Assembly: GCA_964520785.1 (NCBI GenBank)
Contig: CAZFQG010000229.1
Span: 1-8,928, forward strand
DNA: 8,928 nucleotides
DNA from: CAZFQG01 sp964520785
GTDB taxonomy: Bacteria > Planctomycetota > Planctomycetia > Pirellulales > Thermoguttaceae
Direction of reading: 5' to 3'
Both the position numbers and the translations under genes were made by a program. A model generated the notes under the pieces. That model did not search any database. It worked only from the letters and a program-made list of their open reading frames with translations, and had not been told where the DNA came from. This document shows positions 1 through 7,718 of the stretch, piece by piece. Within the stretch, counting starts at the first letter, position 1. Every line of letters starts with the position of its first letter.

Positions 1-32
1 CCCCAACGATTTCGCCCCGCGGGGAGGTTTTT

Positions 33-52
33 CACGGTTGCCGAAAGGACAC
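33..52 (+). repeat. 20-base inverted repeat, left copy
   Basis: This 20-base sequence, starting CACGGTTGCC, is identical to the reverse complement of 8876-8895 at the other end of the window. The match breaks on both sides (positions 32 and 53 differ). Weak similarity continues outward, with the pattern of codons differing mainly at the third base. Chance identity of 20 bases within 9 kb is improbable. It is probably a fragment of the same mobile element family as the transposase at the right edge, in opposite orientation. Confidence 0.6.
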
Positions 53-279
53 CGCGCCACCCGCCGTTCAAATACGATGGCAGACCGCGTTCGACTGCGT
101 CCGCTCGCACGAGACGTAAAAGCAGTCCGCATCCAAATGTCCAATCCACGCGGCCACGGCGGCACCTCGCCTGATAGTGCACTTTAGTATAGTGCTGAAG
201 TCGCAGCGCCGTTACACCACGCTCGGGCTAGCGGCAATCGACACAAAACCTGCAAGGAGGTGCCACTTTTTGGGGGTGG

Positions 280-294
280 CTACAGACTCTGTAG
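280..294. repeat. Perfect 15-base palindrome CTACAGA-C-TCTGTAG
   Basis: Two 7-base arms flank one central base. The size and symmetry suit a dimeric regulator binding site, but no regulator can be assigned. A weaker GCCAC/GTGGC pair (262-266 with 276-280) abuts it on the left. Confidence 0.4.
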
Positions 295-307
295 TCATTT
301 TGCGATA

Positions 308-342
308 TCACAGCATATTGTGAACATACTCAAGAGTCACAA
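308..342. repeat. Overlapping dyads TCACA-N6-TGTGA and TTGTG...CACAA
   Basis: TCACA at 308-312 and TGTGA at 319-323 form one dyad. TTGTG (318-322, overlapping it) pairs alternatively with CACAA (338-342), enclosing a smaller ACTC-AA-GAGT hairpin at 328-337. The two pairings are mutually exclusive. The half-sites have the reverse order to a CRP site (TGTGA-N6-TCACA), so I do not call it CRP. It may be an operator or folded RNA. Confidence 0.35.
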
Positions 343-353
343 AAAACTATCCG

Positions 354-372
354 CACTACCAAAGAGGTAGTG
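354..372. repeat. Inverted repeat CACTACC-AAAGA-GGTAGTG
   Basis: Perfect 7-base arms lie around a 5-base loop. No T run follows, so it is a poor intrinsic terminator. An operator is equally possible. Confidence 0.4.
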
Positions 373-529
373 TATTCTCTCAGATAGGGAATGATTTTTC
401 CGGCTTGCGGAATACCAAGCCCACCAATAAGGGTCGCTTTGTTTTTCCAAAAAAGGCGTGAAAACGTGTAATTCCTGGGTTTTGTGACAGAGAAGAGCAC
501 GAATTGGCCATTTCGAGTGGGTAAGGACG

Positions 530-558
530 TTGACAGGTGACTATGCGGTCAATAAAAT
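530..558 (+). promoter_or_regulatory. Sigma70-type promoter of the tetR-efflux transcript
   Basis: TTGACA at 530-535 is a perfect -35 box. It is followed after exactly 17 bases by TAAAAT at 553-558, one mismatch from the TATAAT consensus. Transcription should begin near 565, about 24 bases before the regulator's start codon. It is the best promoter in the window and is probably the main start for the regulator, adaptor and pump genes. The -10 box lies inside the dyad at 549-570, so a bound repressor would block it. Confidence 0.75.
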
Positions 559-570
559 AGATCGTATTGA
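549..570. promoter_or_regulatory. Probable TetR operator (TCAAT-N12-ATTGA)
   Basis: The 6-base arms TCAATA (549-554) and TATTGA (565-570) are perfectly complementary, and further symmetric AT pairs lie inside. The dyad covers the -10 box and the expected transcription start of the regulator gene, the classic position for TetR autorepression. The same half-sites, spaced by 13 rather than 12 bases, recur upstream of the channel gene (5924-5948), which supports a shared regulator. No binding evidence is available. Confidence 0.5.
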
Positions 571-588
571 TTCTGGAAGGAGATTAGC

Positions 589-1209
589 GTGCCGAAACTT
601 ACCGCGATTCGGAAACAAGCGGTCGACGAAATGATGAAAGCCGCCTTGGTCGAGGCAGCGGTCGGCGTGCTGAACGAACATGGTTTCGATGGGATGACGA
701 TGGATCGGGTGGCGGCGGTGGCGGAAGTCGCCAAGGGAAGCTTGTACCGCTATTTTCGGGGCAAGCGGAAGCTTCTGGAATTTGTTTACGCGAAGACGAT
801 CGACCCCGTATTTCAAGACCTGGAAGAGATCGTGGCGTCGGAACGACCGGCGATGGAGAAACTGGAGGCGCAACTCAGCTCCTTGCTGGAACACGTCGCC
901 AAACACGGGCAGGTCTACAAACTCCTGTTCCAGGATGATACCGCGCATGGTCTCCTCCAGTCGTCGGAACGGCGCACTTCGGAGACAGCGAGTCGGCTGC
1001 TGGCTGCCATTTTTCGCCAAGGCATTGCGGAAAGCGTTTTCGACGCCAAGGATCCGCTCATGCTCGCCCACATGTATCTCGGCCTCATCAGGGGTGTATT
1101 GCGGAGTCAGCCCGAACTGGGAGAGCGCGGCCGGCGGGAGGACCTCTGCCGCATGCTCCTGGGTACGCTGTTCAACGGAATTGCCACGGAAAAGGGGCGA
1201 GCCGGTTGA
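589..1209 (+). CDS. TetR/AcrR-family transcriptional regulator
   Basis: A 206-residue protein, a normal length for TetR regulators, which bind DNA as dimers through an N-terminal helix-turn-helix and release it when a ligand enters the C-terminal domain. The helix-turn-helix is clear at residues 37-56, with the family pattern TMDRVA...VAKGSLYRYF followed by GKRKLLE. Residues from about 75 to 200 are helical and poorly conserved, as expected of the ligand domain, so the inducer cannot be predicted. The GTG start at 589 is chosen because AAGGAGA (577-583) sits 5 bases upstream and the protein then begins just before the first predicted helix. The gene lies 73 bases ahead of the adaptor gene on the same strand, so it is probably the local repressor of the efflux genes. 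This co-directional arrangement differs from the divergent acrR-acrAB layout of E. coli. Confidence 0.93.
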   Translation: MPKLTAIRKQAVDEMMKAALVEAAVGVLNEHGFDGMTMDRVAAVAEVAKGSLYRYFRGKRKLLEFVYAKTIDPVFQDLEEIVASERPAMEKLEAQLSSLLEHVAKHGQVYKLLFQDDTAHGLLQSSERRTSETASRLLAAIFRQGIAESVFDAKDPLMLAHMYLGLIRGVLRSQPELGERGRREDLCRMLLGTLFNGIATEKGRAG

Positions 1210-1282
1210 CAAGCACGAAGACGGGTATGACGCGAACATGGTTTTTTTGGCCAACCGGCCAGGAACAGTTGGAGTATCTTCA

Positions 1283-2614
1283 ATGAACAGGTGTGCATGG
1301 AAACCTTGGGTTGCCATGGCTTTGCTGGCGTGTCCTCCTCTGGTGGGCTGCCATCGGCAGCAAGCCACTCCGCCGCCCCCCGCCCCGGAAGTGAGTGTGG
1401 TGACGGTCGAACCTCGGCAGGTCGTGTTGACTTCGGATCTGCCCGGCCGAACCTCCGCTTATCTGGTCGCGGAGATTCGTCCCCAGGTGAACGGCCTTCT
1501 TCAGAAAAGGCTTTTCACGGAAGGGGCTCACGTGAAGGCGGGGGACATGCTTTACGAGATTGATCCTGCCCCGTACCAGGCGGCCTACGATCATGCGGCC
1601 GCCAACCTGGCCTCCGCCCGGGAGGGAGTCGACCAGGCGCAAGCCGCGTTGCGCGCCAGCGAGGCCAGCCTCAAACGCCACCAGGCGACCCTGGCGCTTG
1701 CCAAAACGAATCTGAAGCGGTATGAAAAACTGGTCACGACCCAAGCCGTTTCCGCCATGCAACGCGATCAGATGGCGGCTGACGTCGAGGTGGCCGATTC
1801 CGCATTGCGGGAGGCTGAAGCCCAGGTGGATTACAACCGGGAGGCGATCGAGGCGGCCGAGGCGGCGACCAAGCAGGCGGAAGCGGCCTTGGAGACGGCC
1901 AAAATCAATCTGGGTTACACCAAAATCTCCGCTCCCATCACCGGACGCATCGGCCGATCCAATGTGACCGAAGGCGCCATCGTCACGGCGTATCAACAGG
2001 CGCCCCTGGCCACGATCCAGCAGTTGGATCCCATTTACGTGGACGTTCCTCAATCGACCGCGGAACTGAATCGCCTGAAACGGCGCCTCGAGAGCGGTCA
2101 GATCAAGAGCAATGCGACCGACCGGGTCCGAATCGTTCTGGAAGACGGCGCCGATTACGCGGACGTGGGCTCGCTCAAGTTTCGGGACGTGACGGTGGAC
2201 CCGACCACTGGATCCGTCATCCTCCGGATCGTGGTTCCCAATCCCGAGAGCACTCTTCTGCCCGGCATGTTCGTGCGGGCGATCATCGAGGAAGGCATCG
2301 AGGAGCAGGCCATCCTTGTCCCCCAGCAGGCCGTGTCACGCGATTCGAAGGGAGAGCCTTTTGCCCTCATTGTCAACTCCGAGGGGAAGGTCGAGCAGCG
2401 TGGCCTCGTCACCGACCGCGCGCTCGGCGACCAATGGCTCGTCTCGTCGGGGCTAGCCCAGGGCGACCGCGTGATCGTTGAAGGAAAGCAGAAAGCCCGC
2501 CCGGGAAGCCCCGTCAAGCCCGTCCAGTTTGCGGCCGACCGGGCTGGCGCCGAGCAACCCGGGGTGCGCACGGCGCATGCGGGCACGGTTGGACCGGACA
2601 AAAAATCGAACTGA
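1283..2614 (+). CDS. RND efflux periplasmic adaptor (AcrA/MexA-type membrane fusion lipoprotein)
   Basis: A 443-residue adaptor that would link the inner-membrane pump to the outer-membrane channel in the periplasm. The N terminus is a lipoprotein signal: R3 and K7, a hydrophobic stretch, then the lipobox LVGC with C23 as the lipidated residue. Next come the first half of the lipoyl-like domain (about 55-95, with the family's VNGLL...GAHVKAGDMLYEIDP pattern), an Ala/Glu-rich coiled-coil hairpin (about 95-205) and the second lipoyl half beginning GYTKISAPITGRIG (about 211). The beta-barrel and membrane-proximal domains end near GDRVIVEG. The same frame is open back to 782, but that part overlaps the regulator gene; the ATG at 1283 has GGAG at 1271-1274 and gives the signal peptide directly. 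The pump gene starts 9 bases downstream, so the two are surely co-transcribed. The substrate is not deducible. Confidence 0.95.
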   Translation: MNRCAWKPWVAMALLACPPLVGCHRQQATPPPPAPEVSVVTVEPRQVVLTSDLPGRTSAYLVAEIRPQVNGLLQKRLFTEGAHVKAGDMLYEIDPAPYQAAYDHAAANLASAREGVDQAQAALRASEASLKRHQATLALAKTNLKRYEKLVTTQAVSAMQRDQMAADVEVADSALREAEAQVDYNREAIEAAEAATKQAEAALETAKINLGYTKISAPITGRIGRSNVTEGAIVTAYQQAPLATIQQLDPIYVDVPQSTAELNRLKRRLESGQIKSNATDRVRIVLEDGADYADVGSLKFRDVTVDPTTGSVILRIVVPNPESTLLPGMFVRAIIEEGIEEQAILVPQQAVSRDSKGEPFALIVNSEGKVEQRGLVTDRALGDQWLVSSGLAQGDRVIVEGKQKARPGSPVKPVQFAADRAGAEQPGVRTAHAGTVGPDKKSN

Positions 2615-2623
2615 CGGAGACGC

Positions 2624-5600
2624 GTGGTGTTATCGAAATTTTTCCTGGATCGCCCGGTCTTCGCCTGGGTTATCGCCATTTTCATCATGCTGCTCGGCGG
2701 GCTGGCCATCTACAACCTGCCCATCTCCCAGTACTCCCCGATCGCCCCTCCTTCCATCGCGATCACGGCCCGTTATCCCGGCGGCTCGGCGCGAACGGTC
2801 GAAAACAGCGTGACCCAGATCATCGAGCAGAAGATGACGGGGTTCGACGACATGCTCTATCTTGCCGGGACGAGCGATTCGTCGGGCAGCTCGCGCATCG
2901 AGTTGACATTCAAACCGGGAACCGATCCGGATCTGGCCTGGGCCAAGGTCCAGAACAAGCTCCAGCTCGCCATGGCGAGCCTGCCGGAAGCGGTTCAACG
3001 TTCGGGCGTCATGGTCAACAAGTCCACGCGCAACTGGCTGTTGATGGTGGGGCTTGTCTCCGAAGACGGAAGCTTGAGCGGCCACGACCTGCGAGACTAT
3101 GCCCAGTCGAACATTGAAAAGGTTCTGGCGCGCGTCCCCGGAGTCGGCGAGGTCGAAGTGTTCGGCTCGCAGTATGCCATGCGCGTTTGGCTGAATCCGG
3201 ATAAACTGACCGATTATCACCTGACGGTGACGGACGTGGTCGCGGCCTTGCGGGCTTACAACGTGGAGGTTTCCGCGGGCCAGTTCGGCGGTGTCCCGGC
3301 GGTGGAAGGGCAGCGGCTCAATGCCGCCATCGTCGTCCAGAACCTGCTCCAAACGCCCGAAGAGTTCGCCTCCATTCCCCTGCGCACCAATCCCGACGGT
3401 TCCGTCGTGCGGATCAGCGACGTGGGTCGGACCGAGTTGGGAACCGAGTTCTACGATATTGAAAGTTCGTACAACGGCAAACCGAATGCCGTGCTTGCCA
3501 TCCGCCAGGCGCCCGGCGCGAACGCGCTGGACGCGGCCAACGCCATCCGGGCCCGGATGGAGGAAATGAGCCGCTACTTCCCCCCCGGAGTGAAAGTCGT
3601 CTATCCCTACGACACGACGCCGTTCGTCAAGGTGGCCATCATCGAGGCGGTCAAGGCCTTGTTCCAGGCCATCCTCCTGGTCTTTCTGGTGATGTGGCTG
3701 TTCATGGGCAACATGCGCGCCACGCTGATCCCCACGATCTCGGTCCCCGTGGTCCTCCTGGGGACGTGCGCCGCGCTGGGCGCGTTCGGGTACTCCATCA
3801 ACATGCTGACGATGTTCGCCATGGTGTTGGCCATCGGTTTGTTGGTCGACGACACCATCGTGGTGGTCGAAAACGTGGAACGGCTCATGAGTGAAGAGGG
3901 GCTTTCGCCCAGAGACGCCACGGCCAAATCCATGGAGCAGGTCACCAGCGCCCTGATCGGCTTCTTTCTGGTGCTGTCCGCCCTGTTCGGTCCCATGGCG
4001 TTTTTCGCCGGATCGACCGGAATCATCTATCGCCAGTTTTCCGTGACCATCGTCACGTCGATGCTGCTGTCCGTGGTGGTCGCGCTGATCCTGACGCCGG
4101 TGCTTTGCGCGTCGATTCTCAAGCCGGTCCCAAAGGGCCACGAGGCGGCCGAAGGAGCGATCTGGTTTCTCCGCCCGTTCTTCCTCTGGTTCGACCGCAT
4201 GTTCAATCGATTCCGTGACGGTTTCGTGGCGCTGGTGGGAAACGCGCTTGCCCGGAAACTGCGTTACGTGGTCATTTACCTCGTGATCGTCGCCGGGCTG
4301 GGTTTCCTTTTCATGCGGATGCCGACCAGCTATCTGCCGGACGAGGATCAGGGAATCCTGCTGGCCCAGATCATGCTGCCCACCGGGTCTACCCTGGAGC
4401 AGACCGAGGAGCTTGCCCGTGAAGTCCAGGACTATTTTCTGGAGCATGAGAGCGAGGCGGTCGAGTCCTGCATGACGATTGCCGGCGTAGGCTTTTCCGG
4501 CGGGGCGCAGAACAACGGCATGGTGTTCGTCAAACTGAAGGATTGGAACCTGCGCGATCGGGAGGATTTGAGGGTCAAAGCCGTCGCGGGCCGCGCCTCG
4601 GCGAGATTTGCATCGATTCGCAACGCCACGGTGTTTGCTTTTCCGCCCCCTCCCGTCAGCGAGCTGGGCAATGCCACGGGGTTTGATTTTCAACTGGTGG
4701 ACCGTGGCGGCCTGGGCCACCATGCCCTGATGCAGGCACGGAACCAGCTCCTCGGCATGGCCGCGCAGGATCCGAGGCTGGTGCGAGTCCGGCCCAACGG
4801 CATGGAAGACGTGCCCGAATACCGGGTTGACGTCGATTGGGAAAAGGCGGGCGTCCAGGGTCTGCCGATCACCGCCATCCACAGCACCATCTCGGCGGCG
4901 TTCGGCGGCACCTACGTCAACGACTTCATCCAGGGCGGACGCGTCAAACGGGTCTACGTCCAGGCGGATGCCCCCTACCGGATGCTGCCCAAAGACCTCG
5001 AAAAACTGTTCGTTCGCAATTCGGCCGGGAAAATGGTCCCTTTCGCCTCGTTCGCCTCCAGCCACTGGACGACCGATTCTCCCCGATTGGAGCGTTTCAA
5101 CGGCTTCCCGTCCATGAACATCTGGGGGGAGCCGCCCCCCGGGGGAAGCTCGGGCGAGGCCATGCAGGCCATGGAAGAAATCACAGCCAAACTCCCGCAG
5201 GGAGTCGGGTATGACTGGACGGGGCTGTCCTACCAGGAGCGGCAAGCCGCCGGCCAGACCGGCCTGCTCTATACCTTTTCCATCCTGATCGTTTTTCTCT
5301 TCCTGGCGGCCCTGTACGGGAAATGGGACGTCCCGATCGCGGTCCTGATGATCCTGCCGCTGGGTGTCATCGGCGGCTTCGCCGCTTCTTGGCTGCGTGG
5401 ATTGCCCAGCGACGTCTATTTCCAGATCGGGTTGTTGAACACGCTGGGCTTGGCCACCAAGAACGCCATCCTGATCGTCCAGTTCGCCATGGGCGGATTG
5501 AACCAAGGAATGAGCTTGAACGAGGCCGCGCTCCAAGCGGTCAAGCTGCGGCTCCGCCCGATCGTGATGACGTCCACGACGACCGGGTTGTCCGTGCTGC

Positions 5601-5761
5601 CGCTGGCCTTCAGCACCGGCGCCGGCGCCGGCGCCATGAAGGCCATTGGCACGGCGGTGCTCGGCGGCATGATCACGGGCACCATTTTGGTGGTCTTGTT
5701 CGCGCCCCTGTTCTATGTGCTGATCCACGGCTTTTTCAGCAGAAGCACCCAACACGCCTGA
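2624..5761 (+). CDS. RND multidrug efflux pump, inner-membrane subunit (AcrB/HAE1 family)
   Basis: A 1045-residue proton/drug antiporter, full length for the family (AcrB 1049). The N terminus SKFFLDRPVFAWVIAI matches AcrB/MexB. The order is TM1 (about 10-29), a large periplasmic loop, TM2-6 (from about 339), TM7 (about 547), a second periplasmic loop and TM8-12 (from about 879). The proton-relay residues are all present: D409 and D410 in TM4 (AcrB D407/D408), K946 (K940), R976 (R971) and T983 (T978), so it should be active. In the drug-pocket switch loop F624 and F635 match AcrB F617 and F628, but the F615 position is valine (V622). The conserved STGAG.GA segment is encoded by three GGCGCC units (5618-5635). 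GTG 2624 and GTG 2627 are both possible starts; GGAGA (2616-2620) is better spaced for 2627, which would shorten the protein by one residue. Its substrate is unknown; the family exports drugs, dyes and detergents. Confidence 0.97.
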   Translation: MVLSKFFLDRPVFAWVIAIFIMLLGGLAIYNLPISQYSPIAPPSIAITARYPGGSARTVENSVTQIIEQKMTGFDDMLYLAGTSDSSGSSRIELTFKPGTDPDLAWAKVQNKLQLAMASLPEAVQRSGVMVNKSTRNWLLMVGLVSEDGSLSGHDLRDYAQSNIEKVLARVPGVGEVEVFGSQYAMRVWLNPDKLTDYHLTVTDVVAALRAYNVEVSAGQFGGVPAVEGQRLNAAIVVQNLLQTPEEFASIPLRTNPDGSVVRISDVGRTELGTEFYDIESSYNGKPNAVLAIRQAPGANALDAANAIRARMEEMSRYFPPGVKVVYPYDTTPFVKVAIIEAVKALFQAILLVFLVMWLFMGNMRATLIPTISVPVVLLGTCAALGAFGYSINMLTMFAMVLAIGLLVDDTIVVVENVERLMSEEGLSPRDATAKSMEQVTSALIGFFLVLSALFGPMAFFAGSTGIIYRQFSVTIVTSMLLSVVVALILTPVLCASILKPVPKGHEAAEGAIWFLRPFFLWFDRMFNRFRDGFVALVGNALARKLRYVVIYLVIVAGLGFLFMRMPTSYLPDEDQGILLAQIMLPTGSTLEQTEELAREVQDYFLEHESEAVESCMTIAGVGFSGGAQNNGMVFVKLKDWNLRDREDLRVKAVAGRASARFASIRNATVFAFPPPPVSELGNATGFDFQLVDRGGLGHHALMQARNQLLGMAAQDPRLVRVRPNGMEDVPEYRVDVDWEKAGVQGLPITAIHSTISAAFGGTYVNDFIQGGRVKRVYVQADAPYRMLPKDLEKLFVRNSAGKMVPFASFASSHWTTDSPRLERFNGFPSMNIWGEPPPGGSSGEAMQAMEEITAKLPQGVGYDWTGLSYQERQAAGQTGLLYTFSILIVFLFLAALYGKWDVPIAVLMILPLGVIGGFAASWLRGLPSDVYFQIGLLNTLGLATKNAILIVQFAMGGLNQGMSLNEAALQAVKLRLRPIVMTSTTTGLSVLPLAFSTGAGAGAMKAIGTAVLGGMITGTILVVLFAPLFYVLIHGFFSRSTQHA

Positions 5762-5923
5762 AATCAGCCCCCAGGCTTCGTCAACTCAAATTGGCGGTGC
5801 GGCACGCCCCCCCCCCTCACTGCCGTTATTTCTTGCCCATTTTGGCTCACCCCACCTTGGTCGTCGGAAATCTGCCGAATACAAGGGAAATGCTAATCAC
5901 CTTGTGACGAATGGCATGATTAT

Positions 5924-5948
5924 ATCAATGATGCATGTCATGATTGAT
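5924..5948. promoter_or_regulatory. Near-perfect 25-base palindrome, probable second TetR operator
   Basis: ATCAAT (5924-5929) pairs with ATTGAT (5943-5948), and ATG (5931-5933) with CAT (5939-5941): 9 of 10 arm positions pair around a 5-base centre. Its outer half-sites TCAAT and ATTGA equal those of the dyad over the tetR promoter, with 13 rather than 12 bases between. It ends 19 bases before the channel gene's ATG, inside the 206-base gap after the pump gene. I see no clean sigma70 promoter beside it; TTGTGA at 5902-5907 and TATATC at 5921-5926 are only 13 bases apart. The gap also holds a run of ten C (5807-5816). Confidence 0.5.
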
Positions 5949-5967
5949 TTTCTCGGAGAAACGGCCA

Positions 5968-7593
5968 ATGGTACACGACGGAAACCCTTCTGAGAACACG
6001 TTGCCAGTGAGAGGCGCGAATGCTTGGGCGAAACGCTTGTTGCTTTGTTTCCCGGCATGCCTGCTCCTGGTGTTGGGTACGGGATGCACGGGAATGCGCG
6101 AGTATGTCGCCAACGGCTTCAAGGTCGGGCCGAACTATCGCAAACCGGCGGCTCCGGTGGCCGACCAATGGCTTGACGAGAACGACCCTGCCGTGGACAC
6201 CTCGGGGATCGACGACGCGGCCTGGTGGCGAACCTTCGACGACCCGGTGCTGGAGGATCTTATTGCCACGGCCTACCGGCAGAATTTGAGCGTGCGCGTG
6301 GCCGGCTTGCGGATACTGGAAGCCCGGGCCCAGCGGGCGATCGCGGCGGGCGAACTATTCCCGCAACAGCAATCCGCGTTCGGCGATTATACCCGCACCG
6401 GGCTGAGCAAGAACAGCCTCAGCGGCGCCGATGTGCCGACGCGTTTCTTCAGCGAGTGGGATCTAGGAATGGGGCTTGCCTGGGAACTCGATTTCTGGGG
6501 TCGTTTTCGCCGCGCGATTGAAGCGGCGGACGCGAATCTGGACGCTTCGGTGGAGAACTACGACCATGTTTTGGTGCTCCTGATTTCCGACGTGGCCCGG
6601 AGTTATACGGAGGTCCGCATTGCCGAACAGCGTCTTGCCTACGCGCGGCAAAACGTGGAAATTCAGCAAGGCAGCCTGCGCATTGCCGAAGAGCGTCTCC
6701 GCGAGGGGTTCACGACGCGGCTCGACGTGACCCAAGCCAGTTCCGATCTGGGCAACACCGAGGCCAGCATACCCCCGCTGGAATCCGCGCGCCGCCAGGC
6801 CGTCAACCAACTGTGCATTCTCCTCGGCATGCCGCCGCGGAACCTCGACGCGATGCTCGCGGCCGAGGAGGGCATTCCCAAGGTCCCCGCGCGGGTGGTC
6901 GTGGGCATTCCCGCCGAACTCCTTCGCCGCCGGCCGGATGTCCGCCGCGCGGAGCGCGAGGTTGCGGCCCAAAGCGCGATGATCGGCGTCGCCACTTCCG
7001 AGTTGTACCCCCACTTCTCCATCAGTGGTACCATTTTCCTCGACGCCACGAAGTTCGAAAATCTGTTCAATATCGATTCCATTGCAGGCACCGTCGGCCC
7101 ATCCTTCCACTGGAATATTCTCAATTACGGGCGTCTGACCAACAACATTCGGGTTCAGGAATCCCGCTTCCAGCAACTTGCGGTCCAATACCAGGACACC
7201 GTCTTGCGGGCGAACGCGGAGGCGGAGAACGCCCTCGTCCGGTTCCTCAAATCGCAGCAGCAGGTCCTCGCGCTTGCCGAAAGCGCCGAGAACGCCCGCC
7301 AATCGGTGGAACTGGTCTTGTCGCAATACCGCGAGGGAACGGTCGACTTCGACCGGGTCTTCAATACGCAACAATTCCTGACCCAGCAACAAGACCAATT
7401 GGCCGTGGCCGAGGGCGCGGTCGCCCAGAACCTGATTCAACTCTACACGGCCTTGGGCGGGGGGTGGCAGATCCGTTTCAATCCTCCCGCGCCCTCCGTG
7501 CCGGTCGCCGGAGGCCCGATGGAGGTGGTTCCCCTGCCGAGGACAAGCCCGCCCGAGACGTCGCCCGCCCTGGCCGTGTCCGGGCAACCGTGA
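5968..7593 (+). CDS. RND efflux outer-membrane channel (TolC/OprM/NodT-family lipoprotein)
   Basis: A 541-residue outer-membrane factor, somewhat longer than typical OprM-like proteins (about 480). It would form the trimeric exit duct. A basic, hydrophobic signal (K22-R23 then Leu-rich) ends at TGC with C40 as the likely lipidated Cys; G at -3 of the lipobox is unusual but tolerable. The family hallmark VGPNYRKP begins at residue 53. Two outer-membrane-efflux repeats follow, including DVTQASSDLGNTEASIPPLE near 253 and IPAELLRRRPDVRRAE with LLRRRPD at 318-324, then the WNILNYGRL signature. A Pro-rich tail of about 40 residues after GGGWQIRF explains part of the extra length. I choose ATG 5968 because GGAGA (5955-5959) precedes it by 8 bases; a TTG at 5944 would add 8 residues but overlaps the palindrome. 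The gap from the pump gene suggests its own promoter or control. Confidence 0.95.
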   Translation: MVHDGNPSENTLPVRGANAWAKRLLLCFPACLLLVLGTGCTGMREYVANGFKVGPNYRKPAAPVADQWLDENDPAVDTSGIDDAAWWRTFDDPVLEDLIATAYRQNLSVRVAGLRILEARAQRAIAAGELFPQQQSAFGDYTRTGLSKNSLSGADVPTRFFSEWDLGMGLAWELDFWGRFRRAIEAADANLDASVENYDHVLVLLISDVARSYTEVRIAEQRLAYARQNVEIQQGSLRIAEERLREGFTTRLDVTQASSDLGNTEASIPPLESARRQAVNQLCILLGMPPRNLDAMLAAEEGIPKVPARVVVGIPAELLRRRPDVRRAEREVAAQSAMIGVATSELYPHFSISGTIFLDATKFENLFNIDSIAGTVGPSFHWNILNYGRLTNNIRVQESRFQQLAVQYQDTVLRANAEAENALVRFLKSQQQVLALAESAENARQSVELVLSQYREGTVDFDRVFNTQQFLTQQQDQLAVAEGAVAQNLIQLYTALGGGWQIRFNPPAPSVPVAGGPMEVVPLPRTSPPETSPALAVSGQP

Positions 7594-7652
7594 TTTCCTC
7601 CCGGGAACGGCTCAACGATCGATTCCCGATTGGGGCGTTCCGATTGAAGAAG

Positions 7653-7680
7653 GGGAGGCAACCGGAGAAGGTTGCCTCTC
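7653..7680 (+). repeat. Strong hairpin between the channel and Cys-rich genes
   Basis: Arms 7653-7663 and 7670-7680 form an 11-pair stem (one G-U pair) around a 6-base loop GGAGAA; the inner nine pairs GAGGCAACC/GGTTGCCTC are perfect. It begins 59 bases after the channel gene's stop and ends 38 bases before the next start. No T run follows, so it is not a textbook intrinsic terminator. It could reduce read-through, protect the mRNA 3' end or act as an attenuator. Confidence 0.5.
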
Positions 7681-7718
7681 GATGAAAGAAACCATTCCGG
7701 TTCCAAAGGATCTCCGTC

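Larger units (their letters stand above)
1..529. other. Gene-free left region rich in small dyads
   Basis: I find no convincing gene here. All three + frames stay open for roughly 115 to 185 bases from the left edge, which in GC-rich DNA means little; an upstream gene ending here cannot be excluded. The stretch from about 240 to 460 is visibly more AT-rich than the genes and contains several inverted repeats, listed separately. A direct repeat ATAGTGC lies at 174-180 and 189-195. A strong Shine-Dalgarno-like AAGGAGGT is at 254-261, but only a 15 to 17 codon frame follows it. The region could be a long upstream regulatory region or the remains of inserted DNA. Confidence 0.6.

Noticed and set aside
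308..323. CRP-type site
   Set aside because: The half-sites are in the order TCACA-N6-TGTGA, the reverse of the CRP consensus.
1206..1231. Separate promoter for the adaptor gene (TTGACA at 1206-1211, TATGAC at 1226-1231)
   Set aside because: The spacer is only 14 bases and the TTGACA overlaps the regulator's stop codon; co-transcription from 530-558 is simpler.
782..1282. Upstream extension of the adaptor reading frame
   Set aside because: It overlaps the regulator gene, has an Arg/Trp/Ser-rich out-of-frame composition, and the lipoprotein signal begins exactly at ATG 1283.
541..1368. A 275-codon minus-strand frame opposite the regulator
   Set aside because: Shadow of the TetR gene; it runs through the tetR promoter and into the adaptor start with no recognisable domain.
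2630..5755. A 1041-codon open frame on the minus strand opposite the pump gene
   Set aside because: It is an antisense shadow of a GC-rich gene; its His/Arg/Asp/Gly-rich translation resembles no protein family, while the + strand is unmistakably AcrB-like.
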